DNA of 6,827 bases. Source: an uncultured Prevotella sp. (GTDB lineage: Bacteria; Bacteroidota; Bacteroidia; Bacteroidales; Bacteroidaceae). Shown here piece by piece: positions 1 through 6,219 of this stretch; position 1 is the first letter of the stretch, and each line of letters begins with the position of its first letter. The stretch covers positions 1 to 6,827 of the forward strand of contig CAKQDQ010000125.1 of assembly GCA_934229335.1 (NCBI GenBank), written 5' to 3'. The notes below the pieces were generated by a model. The model was not told the DNA's origin and did not search any database. It was given only the letters and a program-made list of their open reading frames with translations. The position numbers and the translations under genes are program-made.

Positions 1-1309
1 GTCTTACATTGGCTATACGCGTGAGCAGTCCCCCCTCCTTGCGACGTTCTGCCGCCACAGGTTTCACGTAGTACGGCAGGAAGACGAGCACAAAGACTAT
101 GGTGCCTATGAGCAGAAGCGAGGCAAACAGTCCGAGGTCGCTCAACGCCACGCTCTGCAGTGGTACGAGAGCGAGGAAGGCACCTACGGTGGTGATGTTG
201 CCTATGAGCAGCGGTGCGGTGATGTCGCGCAGCGCACGCCTCACGTCAGGCTCGTGAGAGAGATGCGCCACGAGGTGCAAGGGGTAGTTTACGGCTATGC
301 CTATGATGATGCTTGAGATGCCTATGACGATGACCGACACGCTACTGTGAAACAATGCCATGCCGCCAAGGGCGAAGAGCCACCCCCAAGCGGTGGTGAA
401 GAGTATGAGAAAGATGTTTCTCGCGGAGCGAAACGCCTTGACGAGTAGCAACATGATGAGCACCACAGAGAGGGTTATGGCTATCACGCTGTCGTGCCTT
501 ATCTGCTGCGCGTTGCCCACAGCCACGGCAGGACCGCCCGCCACGGTAGCCCTAACGGTGGGGTAGGCAGTCTGCATGGCAGTGATGGCACTGTCGAGCA
601 GAGCCACGAGCTGTGCGTTATGCTCTGTCTCGGCATTGCCGAAGGGCGATGTCAGCGTCACCACGGCACGCTTCATGTCGGGCGTAAAGATGTAACCGTC
701 ATACTGCTCAAAGTTGGCGTTACTGCCCCTACTGCGCAGTCGCTCCATGACGGGTGTGAAGAGTGCCAACGGGTCGCGTCCGAGGTTCTCTGTCACCATG
801 CCCGACGAGGGGAACATCAGTGCCTCACGGTCTTGTTGCAGGCGAGTGGCCACATAGTCGGGTTGGGCAAGGAGAGAGTCAATGCGACGATAGTCGGCAG
901 CAGTAAGGAAGTAAGGTATATTACTGTACACAAACTGTTGCACCTCCATCACCTTCTCCATATCTACCTGCGCAGTCATCGAGGCGGTCCAGTTGCCAGT
1001 GTCTCTACGCTCCACCTCGGTGCAGAAGCGGTCTATAGCCGCCACCGTGGTGTCGGCGTCGCCAGGGTTATGAAAGATTACAAAGAGGCGTCCTGCACCA
1101 GAGACATCCTGATACACGTTCATTGCCTCACGGTCTTCCGTACCGAGCGGTAGAAAGTCGGAGATGTCTTCTTTATAATTAAGACACGTGGCGAGAACTA
1201 CTAACAGGACTGTTACGACACAGAGCAGGAGGGGGCGGAAAAGCCCCCTCGCCCTTACCTTCCCCGCAGGGGAGGAGAAATGTGGGATGTTGGGTAATTT
1301 ATTCTTCAT
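1..1309 (-). CDS. MMPL/RND-family membrane exporter, N-terminal 436 residues (runs off window)
   Basis: A single open frame runs from an ATG at 1309 to the left edge without a stop, giving 436 residues of a longer protein. It shows one N-terminal membrane helix (about residues 24-42), a large extracytoplasmic domain (about 44-270), then a bundle of five helices (about 273-292, 298-320, 322-345, 365-385, 391-415). This is the first half of an MMPL/RND-type exporter (predicted exporter, COG4258-like). The sequence YKEDISDFLP after helix 1 is typical of the family. The helix-4 motif reads GIAVNYPLHL, where many MMPL proteins have an Asp before the Tyr; here it is Asn. Such proteins move lipids or other hydrophobic molecules across the inner membrane; the substrate here is unknown. 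The start is chosen because it precedes helix 1 by a normal distance and the next in-frame ATG lies beyond that helix. Residues about 10-22 come from a G+C-rich repeat. Confidence 0.85.
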   Translation of the reverse strand, partial: MKNKLPNIPHFSSPAGKVRARGLFRPLLLCVVTVLLVVLATCLNYKEDISDFLPLGTEDREAMNVYQDVSGAGRLFVIFHNPGDADTTVAAIDRFCTEVERRDTGNWTASMTAQVDMEKVMEVQQFVYSNIPYFLTAADYRRIDSLLAQPDYVATRLQQDREALMFPSSGMVTENLGRDPLALFTPVMERLRSRGSNANFEQYDGYIFTPDMKRAVVTLTSPFGNAETEHNAQLVALLDSAITAMQTAYPTVRATVAGGPAVAVGNAQQIRHDSVIAITLSVVLIMLLLVKAFRSARNIFLILFTTAWGWLFALGGMALFHSSVSVIVIGISSIIIGIAVNYPLHLVAHLSHEPDVRRALRDITAPLLIGNITTVGAFLALVPLQSVALSDLGLFASLLLIGTIVFVLVFLPYYVKPVAAERRKEGGLLTRIANVR

Positions 1310-1323
1310 GTGAAATAGTGCGA
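1249..1323. repeat. Direct repeat copy A, overlapping the exporter start
   Basis: This stretch resembles 1336-1450. The best-matching parts are 1262-1323 against 1387-1450, which share ATGTGGGATGT, TTTATT, TTCATG and GAAATAGTGCGA in the same order. A shorter shared stretch (TCGCCC then TTACCTTC) lies at 1249-1262 and 1336-1353. Copy A contains a small hairpin (CCCC, GCA, GGGG at 1262-1272) and encodes the first residues of the exporter on the minus strand. Confidence 0.75.
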
Positions 1324-1335
1324 TAACGGGAGAGG

Positions 1336-1450
1336 TCGCCCTCCCTTACCTTCAATGGTCTTTACAACCCCTCCGCTTCGCTTCTCCCCCCGCAGTGGAA
1401 GAGAGATGTGGGATGTAGAGAACATTTATTATTCATGAGAAATAGTGCGA
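1336..1450. repeat. Direct repeat copy B, upstream of the exporter start
   Basis: This is a second copy of the sequence around the exporter start codon. It includes a duplicate start (ATG on the minus strand at 1436-1434) whose frame stops after 24 codons. Compared with copy A it carries extra G+C-rich sequence (about 1354-1386), including most of 1368-1390. That segment recurs almost exactly, inverted, at 6287-6310, so it belongs to a dispersed repeat family. Confidence 0.7.
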
Positions 1451-1553
1451 AGACTGAAAAAGCCACAGGCACTGCTTACTTCTCTAAAAATAAGTCACTT
1501 TATATCTGCGAGTTACGAGACGATTGGCTTGTATATATCTTTTTACGTTACAT

Positions 1554-1768
1554 TCACAATGCTTTTGCCTCGTAATCTCTACCAGACTGCATCGCAAAAG
1601 CATAGCGGTTACAATGAATTATAATATTTTCTGCAAAAATTACGCTAAAATATGCCGAATAGCTTAAAATGAGCAATTTATGAGTTTTTAACCTCAATAG
1701 AGGTAATGATTTGGCAACTGTTCTAATTTCTGCAATATGCGTACGTTTGCAGTCAAACAACTCTTCTC
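1554..1768 (-). ncRNA. Candidate structured leader or small RNA (unproven)
   Basis: This is the stretch downstream of the minus-strand promoter. It can form several stems, the best being a perfect 10-bp pair (1559-1568 with 1594-1603) with a 25-base loop, plus two 5-bp stems. I see no clear U-tailed terminator, so the 3' end is unknown. A 68-codon frame starting TTG at 1760 covers the same stretch, so a small protein or decayed gene is an alternative. The call is a guess from promoter plus hairpins. Confidence 0.25.
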
Positions 1769-1773
1769 TGCTG

Positions 1774-1803
1774 CAAAGTTACAATAACTACACGAAATAA
1801 CAA
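1774..1803 (-). promoter_or_regulatory. Bacteroidetes-type promoter, minus strand
   Basis: On the minus strand TTG (1803-1801) is followed by exactly 19 bases and then TAACTTTG (1781-1774), matching the Bacteroidetes primary-sigma consensus. Transcription would begin near 1767 and run left through a hairpin-rich stretch towards the exporter gene. It may therefore drive the exporter with a leader of about 460 nt, or a separate small RNA. Confidence 0.65.
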
Positions 1804-1845
1804 TTGCTATATTGGAATAATTTGCATAAAATAGCTTAATTTATA

Positions 1846-1875
1846 ATGATTATCGCAAAATTTAATGTACATTTG
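1846..1875 (+). promoter_or_regulatory. Likely promoter of the RhuM-like/Doc operon
   Basis: TACATTTG at 1868-1875 matches the Bacteroidetes -7 consensus TAnnTTTG. Nineteen bases upstream is ATG (1846-1848), only a partial match to the TTG element, so this is a weaker promoter. Initiation near 1881 would give a leader of about 138 nt containing both palindromes. Confidence 0.45.
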
Positions 1876-1935
1876 CAGCAAAATTCGATAAATTTATGAA
1901 ACTAAACAAGATAAAAGAAATGTGGACGAATTGTA

Positions 1936-1962
1936 AAAATGTGGGACGGTGTTCCACATTTT
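1936..1962. promoter_or_regulatory. Palindrome 1, putative operator of the toxin-antitoxin operon
   Basis: AAAATGTGG (1936-1944) is the exact reverse complement of CCACATTTT (1954-1962). The dyad continues inward by three more pairs (one G-T) around a 3-base centre, GGT. It nearly matches palindrome 2, centred 39 bases downstream. Paired dyads in front of a gene for a helix-turn-helix protein suggest an autoregulatory operator; an RNA hairpin in the leader is also possible. Confidence 0.6.
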
Positions 1963-1978
1963 CGGGTTGATATAAAAA

Positions 1979-1997
1979 TGTGAGACGCTGTCTCACA
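1979..1997. promoter_or_regulatory. Palindrome 2, putative operator of the toxin-antitoxin operon
   Basis: TGTGAGAC (1979-1986) and GTCTCACA (1990-1997) form a perfect 8-bp dyad around GCT. The core shares the pattern TGTG-RGAC-3-GT-YYCACA with palindrome 1, and both are preceded by a run of A. It ends 21 bases before the start codon at 2019, where a bound repressor could block transcription or the hairpin could affect translation. Confidence 0.6.
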
Positions 1998-2018
1998 AAT
2001 TCAAAATAGACTATAACG

Positions 2019-3035
2019 ATGAAAGATTTGACAATATCAAATATAGAACGACAAAATGTTTTGAACAACCGTTTTGCAGTACAAAAGCTTCAAGAACGCC
2101 TTGATATTGAAGGTATGTTTTTTGACGGTGAGTATTGGCTGACGAAAAGAATGGTGGCAGATTTCTATGGCGTTGATACATCTACAATAGATCGTTATTT
2201 ATCGGCGAATGGAGATGAGTTAAAGCATAATGGATATATTTTATACAAGGGTAAAGCCTTGAAAGAGTTTAAGTTACAATTTGCTCACCTTATTAATGAG
2301 GCGAGCAAAACTACTCAACTCGGGCTTTTCAATTTTCGCTCGTTTATCAACATCGGGATGTTACTAACAGAAAGCGAGAGAGCCAAAGCTTTGCGTAGTG
2401 CAATTTTGGACATAGTAATTGCGACAATTAATGAGAAAACCGGAGGAGGTACCAAATACATCAATCGTCGTGATGTCTACTATCTTCCCGCAGCCGTAGC
2501 TGAAGAAAATTACAGGAAGACGCTTACGTCAGCAATAAGTCAATGTGTCGATGGACACAAGACATACAAGTATTCCCAAGTAACGGATTGTATATATAAA
2601 GCTGTATTTAAGGAAAATGCTAAAGAGTATCGTAAAGTTCTTAGTCTTGACTCTAAGGACAATGTACGCCATACACTTTATGCGGAAGTATTGCTTGTTA
2701 TCTCATCATTTGAGAATGGTGTAGGTGCTGCTATTCAACAAAAGTTTAAAGAGAATGGTGGTATAAAAATATCCTTGTGTGAAGTCGAGCAAATTGTAAA
2801 TGAGCTTTCAGAACATCCTATGCAGAAACCATATCTCAATGACGCTCGTACAAAAATGGCTTCTCGTGATTTCAGTTTCCGTGACGCTTACCATGGGAAC
2901 ATCGCTGAATATCTGAAAGCGGTAACACCAGAAGAGTATGAGCGTTTTATCGGGGATAAGTCGATTGATTTTGATAATATCCTTGCAGAAAACAAGGATG
3001 TCTTGAAACGCTTAAAGCAGGCGGACAATGAATGA
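2019..3035 (+). CDS. RhuM-like putative DNA-binding protein, likely antitoxin/autoregulator of Doc
   Basis: This 338-residue soluble protein has no signal peptide. Residues about 38-62 (EYWLTKRMVADFYGVDTSTI) form a plausible helix-turn-helix. Residues 102-135 (LFNFRSFINIGMLLTESERA...) resemble the segment that follows the HTH in RhuM/ORF6N-type proteins, where WLTQ..MAELFG..RSTISRHI is followed by a NLDAIISVGYR-like stretch. The rest (about 150-338) looks mostly helical and charged, ending in an acidic/lysine tail; I do not recognise a named domain there. The gene overlaps the Doc gene by 8 nt and no Phd gene is present, so I infer that it neutralises Doc and binds the two palindromes upstream. 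RhuM-like and Doc genes are known companions of type I restriction loci, consistent with the hsdS remnant downstream. The start is the ATG at 2019, preceded by A-rich sequence without Shine-Dalgarno, usual in this phylum. DNA binding is an inference from motif resemblance. Confidence 0.7.
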   Translation: MKDLTISNIERQNVLNNRFAVQKLQERLDIEGMFFDGEYWLTKRMVADFYGVDTSTIDRYLSANGDELKHNGYILYKGKALKEFKLQFAHLINEASKTTQLGLFNFRSFINIGMLLTESERAKALRSAILDIVIATINEKTGGGTKYINRRDVYYLPAAVAEENYRKTLTSAISQCVDGHKTYKYSQVTDCIYKAVFKENAKEYRKVLSLDSKDNVRHTLYAEVLLVISSFENGVGAAIQQKFKENGGIKISLCEVEQIVNELSEHPMQKPYLNDARTKMASRDFSFRDAYHGNIAEYLKAVTPEEYERFIGDKSIDFDNILAENKDVLKRLKQADNE

Positions 3036-3513
3036 GGAAATTAAATACATCAGTTATAAAGAGGCATTGGGTGTCTATGCAAAAATGATAGATGCGAGTG
3101 ACGGTGGCTTGGATGGAGTAAGAGACGAAGGTGGAATACGAGCTGCTATTGAGTTTGTACAGAACGATATGTATTATCCGAATTTCTCCGATAAACTTTG
3201 CTCTTTGGTATACAAGTTTTGCTCTGGTCATTATTTCAATGACGGCAACAAACGTATTGCCTTGACACTCGGAGCATACTTCCTGTACAAGAACTCATAC
3301 GTTTGGCAAGCTACAATTTTTATGCGGCAAATGGAGTCTATCATCTATCATGTAGCTGCATCAAATATAGACCAAGACTTACTTCATCGTATCATAACAT
3401 GTTTTATGAATGGTGAGGACTATGACGAGGAACTGAAGATTGACATCGCCAATGCAATGAGCAAAGGAGAGTTAGGGGTCAAGGGTGAAGACTATGATAA
3501 TGAGTTTGAATAA
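3028..3513 (+). CDS. doc: Doc-type (death-on-curing) Fic-fold toxin
   Basis: This 161-residue protein carries the Fic-fold signature HYFNDGNKR at residues 68-76. The NKR ending is the Doc form rather than the GNGRxxR of AMP-transferring Fic proteins. Phage P1 Doc, the family model, phosphorylates EF-Tu and stops translation; the substrate here is not shown. His68, Phe70, Asp72, Asn74, Lys75 and Arg76 are all present, so the active site looks intact. An upstream VRDEGGIRAAIEF stretch (31-43) matches the Doc N-terminal motif. The protein is longer than P1 Doc (126 residues), with an acidic C-terminal extension from about residue 112. The start ATG at 3028 lies inside the end of the RhuM-like gene (ATGAATGA), which suggests coupled translation and a fixed antitoxin-to-toxin ratio. 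No inhibitory helix motif (S/TxxxE(G/N)) is evident, so control must come from a partner, probably the upstream protein. Confidence 0.87.
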   Translation: MNEEIKYISYKEALGVYAKMIDASDGGLDGVRDEGGIRAAIEFVQNDMYYPNFSDKLCSLVYKFCSGHYFNDGNKRIALTLGAYFLYKNSYVWQATIFMRQMESIIYHVAASNIDQDLLHRIITCFMNGEDYDEELKIDIANAMSKGELGVKGEDYDNEFE

Positions 3514-3519
3514 TTTATG

Positions 3520-3546
3520 AATTTGCTAACCAGCGGTTAGCAAATT
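3520..3546 (+). terminator. Perfect hairpin after doc, possible terminator
   Basis: AATTTGCTAACC (3520-3531) and GGTTAGCAAATT (3535-3546) make a perfect 12-bp stem with an AGC loop, starting 7 bases after the doc stop. There is no good U run after it, only three T before GCAAAG, so it may be a weak terminator, an mRNA-stabilising hairpin or an operator for the former hsdS gene. Confidence 0.45.
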
Positions 3547-3562
3547 TGCAAAGTAAAGAATA

Positions 3563-3832
3563 ATGAACGGAAAAACAATTAAAGAACAGCATATTACAAT
3601 GGGCGATACAGGGAAAACCTGTACCGCAAGACCCTAATGACGAACCTGCAAGCGTATTGCTTGAAAAGATTCGTCAAGAGAAAGAACGCTTGATCAAGGA
3701 GAAAAAATCAAGCGTGACAAGAACGCATCCATTATCTACCGTGGTGAGGACAATTCCTATTATGAGAAGATGCTCGCCACTGGAAAGGGTGGTCATGCCG
3801 AGCCTAATCTATCAACACCTTTCCACGTATAG
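3563..3832 (+). pseudogene. hsdS: Truncated, frameshifted type I restriction specificity subunit (hsdS) N-terminus
   Basis: Read across frames, this encodes the N-terminal region typical of Bacteroidetes HsdS: MNGK, then LKNSILQWAIQGKPVPQDP, NDEPASVLLEKIRQEKERL, then IKRDKNASIIYRGEDNSYYEK. HsdS recognises DNA for type I restriction-modification complexes. Two indels break it: one extra A in the run at 3571-3575 (family sequence MNGKQLKNS needs four) and one missing A in the run at 3702-3707 (KEKKIKRDK needs seven). Family resemblance ends near 3787 (MLATGK); the frame then runs into unrelated sequence, stopping at 3832 antisense to the tail of the EEP gene. No target-recognition domain remains, so no functional protein is expected. 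Only about 75 of more than 350 usual codons survive. hsdM and hsdR are not in the window. Confidence 0.85.
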
Positions 3833-4877
3833 GGTAGTGGTCTGACGCTCTGATGGTGTCGTCGACATAGAAGTTATACGGTGTGACATTGTCGGTACAC
3901 AACATATTGTCGATGCGCACACGCATACCGTAGCGAGAGAAGGAATAACCCATGCCCGTGGCTGTAGCTTGATAGCAGTCTGTCAACGAAGCGGCAATGG
4001 TGTGATGGGTGTACGACTGCGGTATGTCGTTGAAGTCGCCACACACTATTATCGGTGTACCACCAGCACGATGGCAACGCACAAACGATGCCACGGCCTC
4101 TGCCTGCGGTGCCCTCTGGCGTGAGGCGGCAAGCAACTGCTTCACAATGTTCTTCGATGCCTGCTTGGTGGGTTTGTCCTTGCCATGCACCATGTTAGAG
4201 AACTCCTCACGCTGCTCTATCGACAGCCCCGTGCTCTGAAGGTGATTGTTGACCACTATCACCGTCTTGCCCTTGACGTCAAGCCAGTATGCCGTACTGC
4301 CATTGCCCGACGCGCTGTGCTCTATCTGCTCCACCTTCTTTATAGGGAAACGCGAAAAGACGGTGAGCTGGGCGTGGCTGGTGTCGCTGATGCACTGGTA
4401 ATGAGGGTACTTGGGCTTCAGCAGCGAGTCGATGTTAGCGGTAGCCGAACAACTCAAGGGGCTTTCCTGAAGGCATATAATGTCGGCATCACTGTCGGCA
4501 AGATAGCGCACCACAGCGATGCCATCCTTATTCTCCTCTTCAGAAACATCGATGTCGTTGCCACTGCCCCACGAATGGGTGTTGTACGACAACACGCTGA
4601 GCGCACCCTCTGGCTCCTCCTGCTGAGCATGCCAAGGCACATAGAGCGTCACTGGATGATAAGCTAAAAGGAGCGACACTACGGGCACCACGAGATGACG
4701 CTTGCACGTCAGCGTAGCTACCACTATAGCCCCTAACGTCAGTAAGAGGAAGAACGGGAAGGCATATCCCGCCAATGCAATAACACCGAAACGCACCGGA
4801 CTGAGCACACCGGCATAACCCGTAAGAAGCAGTCCGAGAGCTATCAGCACATAAATTATAAGTAGTAATCTTTTCAC
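3804..4877 (-). CDS. Membrane-anchored endonuclease/exonuclease/phosphatase (EEP) family protein
   Basis: This 357-residue protein has three hydrophobic helices at the N-terminus (about 3-22, 30-55, 62-80), followed by an EEP-fold catalytic domain. The hallmark motifs are all present: SYNTH (Asn99), DIICLQE (Glu138), NNHLQS (His212), GDFND (Asp281, Asn283) and SDHYPI (Asp346, His347), so the metal-dependent phosphodiesterase/phosphatase site is intact. The family includes nucleases, sphingomyelinases and inositol phosphatases; the substrate here cannot be told. The domain probably faces outward from the inner membrane, an inference. It begins with GTG at 4877 and overlaps the rhomboid stop by 4 nt (GTGA), so translation is likely coupled. 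Its last codons lie beside the right end of the acquired island and overlap the hsdS remnant antisense by 29 nt, so the natural C-terminus may have been altered slightly. Confidence 0.88.
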   Translation of the reverse strand: MKRLLLIIYVLIALGLLLTGYAGVLSPVRFGVIALAGYAFPFFLLLTLGAIVVATLTCKRHLVVPVVSLLLAYHPVTLYVPWHAQQEEPEGALSVLSYNTHSWGSGNDIDVSEEENKDGIAVVRYLADSDADIICLQESPLSCSATANIDSLLKPKYPHYQCISDTSHAQLTVFSRFPIKKVEQIEHSASGNGSTAYWLDVKGKTVIVVNNHLQSTGLSIEQREEFSNMVHGKDKPTKQASKNIVKQLLAASRQRAPQAEAVASFVRCHRAGGTPIIVCGDFNDIPQSYTHHTIAASLTDCYQATATGMGYSFSRYGMRVRIDNMLCTDNVTPYNFYVDDTIRASDHYPIRGKVLID

Positions 4878-5806
4878 TTCTTGTCAAACAGTTTTTTCTT
4901 CTCCTCATCCGTCAACGACTGATAACCAGAACGGCGTATCTTGTCAAGTATGCGGTCTATCTCGTCCTCCTTCTTCTTCTCACGCGCGTTATAGTCCCAG
5001 TCCTGCTGGTTACGCGAAGTGGTGTTATGGTGACCATAGTCAAGGTCGTCATTATCCTCACGGTCAAGGTGCAGCCACTGGCGTATCTTGCCAAGGATAG
5101 AGCGCGACTCCTTTATCTCGTAACCATCCCAGCCATTAAATGTATGGCTACTCTTACGCCAATACTTTATGAGGAGATAACCGAAGAGCATACCACCAAG
5201 ATGTGCCACATGTGCCACACCGTCACCCTTCTGACTCATCGCCATAAGAAGCTCTATCACTGCATAACCACACACAAACCACTTAGCCTTAATAGGCACT
5301 GGCAACGGGAAGATAAACATACGCTGCTCAGGAAACGTCATGCCAAAGGCGAGAAGCACACCGTAAATGGAACCTGACGCGCCTACGGTGGTCATCACAT
5401 TAAGGTAACTGCGGTCTGCGGCACTAAGGTTAAGCAAGTCATGGAAGGTACCACCGTTCTCGGCCACCATAGAGTAAACCATTATGCTCTGAGACAACTC
5501 CTGACACAACGCGGCACCAAGACCGCAAACAAGGTAATAAATAAGGAAACGCTTGCTGCCGAACGTGCGCTCCATAACGCTGCCGAACATCCACAGCGCA
5601 AACATATTAAAGAACAAGTGGCTAAACGAGGCGTGCATGAACATATACGTCAAGAACTGGTATATCTGAAAGTGCGACGCCTGAAGGTAATGCAATCCGA
5701 AAATGTTGTTGAAGTCTACGCCCCTACCTGCAAGCACATAGTACGCCAAAAAGCATATCGTGTTAATGATAAGCAGGTTTTTGGTAACGGGCATCATTGT
5801 GCGCAT
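4874..5806 (-). CDS. Rhomboid-family intramembrane serine protease
   Basis: This 310-residue membrane protein has about six helices in residues 8-215 and a charged cytoplasmic tail. Rhomboids cut transmembrane segments of other proteins inside the membrane. The catalytic serine is in GASGSIYG (Ser144) and the histidine in HVAHLGGMLFG (His202). The HLFFN motif (His63, Asn67), which stabilises the oxyanion hole in GlpG, is present, so the enzyme should be active. The tail (216-310) has an acidic/polar linker and ends in a conserved-looking block, ILDKIRRSGYQSLTDEEKKKL, which I recall at the end of many Bacteroidetes rhomboids. ATGs at 5806, 5797 and 5794 could all be starts; the first is given. 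It is the first gene of an operon with the EEP gene, overlapping by 4 nt. Substrates are unknown. Confidence 0.92.
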   Translation of the reverse strand: MRTMMPVTKNLLIINTICFLAYYVLAGRGVDFNNIFGLHYLQASHFQIYQFLTYMFMHASFSHLFFNMFALWMFGSVMERTFGSKRFLIYYLVCGLGAALCQELSQSIMVYSMVAENGGTFHDLLNLSAADRSYLNVMTTVGASGSIYGVLLAFGMTFPEQRMFIFPLPVPIKAKWFVCGYAVIELLMAMSQKGDGVAHVAHLGGMLFGYLLIKYWRKSSHTFNGWDGYEIKESRSILGKIRQWLHLDREDNDDLDYGHHNTTSRNQQDWDYNAREKKKEDEIDRILDKIRRSGYQSLTDEEKKKLFDKK

Positions 5807-5897
5807 AATCTGTCTTTGATGTTGTTTATATTAATAATTCATGTTCTATCTCTTCACCACAAAGCCCCAAAGGCTCTTTGCAAGAATAATATTTCTG

Positions 5898-5905
5898 CAA
5901 AAGTA
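5898..5905 (-). promoter_or_regulatory. Likely promoter -7 element of the rhomboid/EEP operon
   Basis: On the minus strand TACTTTTG (5905-5898) followed by CAG fits the Bacteroidetes TAnnTTTG element. No TTG lies at the proper 19-base spacing upstream, so only half of the promoter is convincing. Initiation near 5891 would give a leader of about 85 nt containing a bulged CAAAG/CTTTG hairpin (about 5861-5881). Confidence 0.5.
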
Positions 5906-5967
5906 CGAAAAAAGCACGACATAATGCCACCACGCTATCGTAAATAGAGTTAAAAAGCCCTTATTTT

Positions 5968-6192
5968 AGTGACGGTGAAAAAATAAATTGGTATAATTTA
6001 TGTCATAGATTTTTGAGATAGTTTGGAGACATGAAGATGGAGAACTCCGTGAAACGCCTGAGCTTAGCGAAGAATGTGAGCATTGTGACTGATGAATGGC
6101 TCCAAAATATCCAAAAAGTCATGACAAGGTAACTTTATATTGGACATTATTAATCACGTTAAATTGTACCAAGTTATTTCTTTACCGTCACT
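5968..6192. mobile_element. MITE-like palindromic element 1 with 33-bp terminal inverted repeats
   Basis: The ends 5968-6000 and 6160-6192 are reverse complements over 33 bases with 4 mismatches, starting AGTGACGGT. Directly inside, 6001-6030 and 6098-6126 pair again (about 24 of 29, beginning TGTCAT), so most of the 225-bp element folds on itself. It encodes no transposase, as expected of a non-autonomous element (MITE). A clear target-site duplication is not visible and the parent transposon is unknown. Confidence 0.65.
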
Positions 6193-6219
6193 TAAGTAGT
6201 GTAATATTGAAAAAACAAC

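Larger units (their letters stand above)
1310..2018. other. 709-base intergenic region between exporter and toxin-antitoxin operon
   Basis: No convincing protein gene is present. From left to right it holds repeat copy B, an A+T-rich stretch with several hairpins (ATGCTTTTGC at 1559-1568 pairing with GCAAAAGCAT at 1594-1603; ACCTC/GAGGT at 1691-1704; GTTTG/CAAAC at 1745-1758), a minus-strand promoter (1774-1803), a weak plus-strand promoter (1846-1875) and two palindromes (1936-1962, 1979-1997). The only open frame of note, 68 codons from a TTG at 1760 on the minus strand, resembles no family I know. Composition falls sharply in G+C from about 1480 onward, suggesting the edge of acquired DNA. 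Confidence 0.7.

Noticed and set aside
494..1153. 219-codon open frame on the plus strand
   Set aside because: It lies wholly antisense to the exporter, has no family features and is rich in His/Arg as expected from the reverse strand of a G+C-rich gene.
1862..2068. 68-codon open frame on the minus strand
   Set aside because: It covers the operon promoter, the two palindromes and the start of the RhuM-like gene on the opposite strand; no protein-like features.
3657..3845. 62-codon open frame as an intact small gene
   Set aside because: Its first part is HsdS sequence and the remainder is the wrong frame after an A-run deletion, so it is part of the pseudogene.
5441..5947. 168-codon open frame on the plus strand
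   Set aside because: It is antisense to the rhomboid gene and its promoter; the rhomboid frame has clear catalytic motifs and this one has none.
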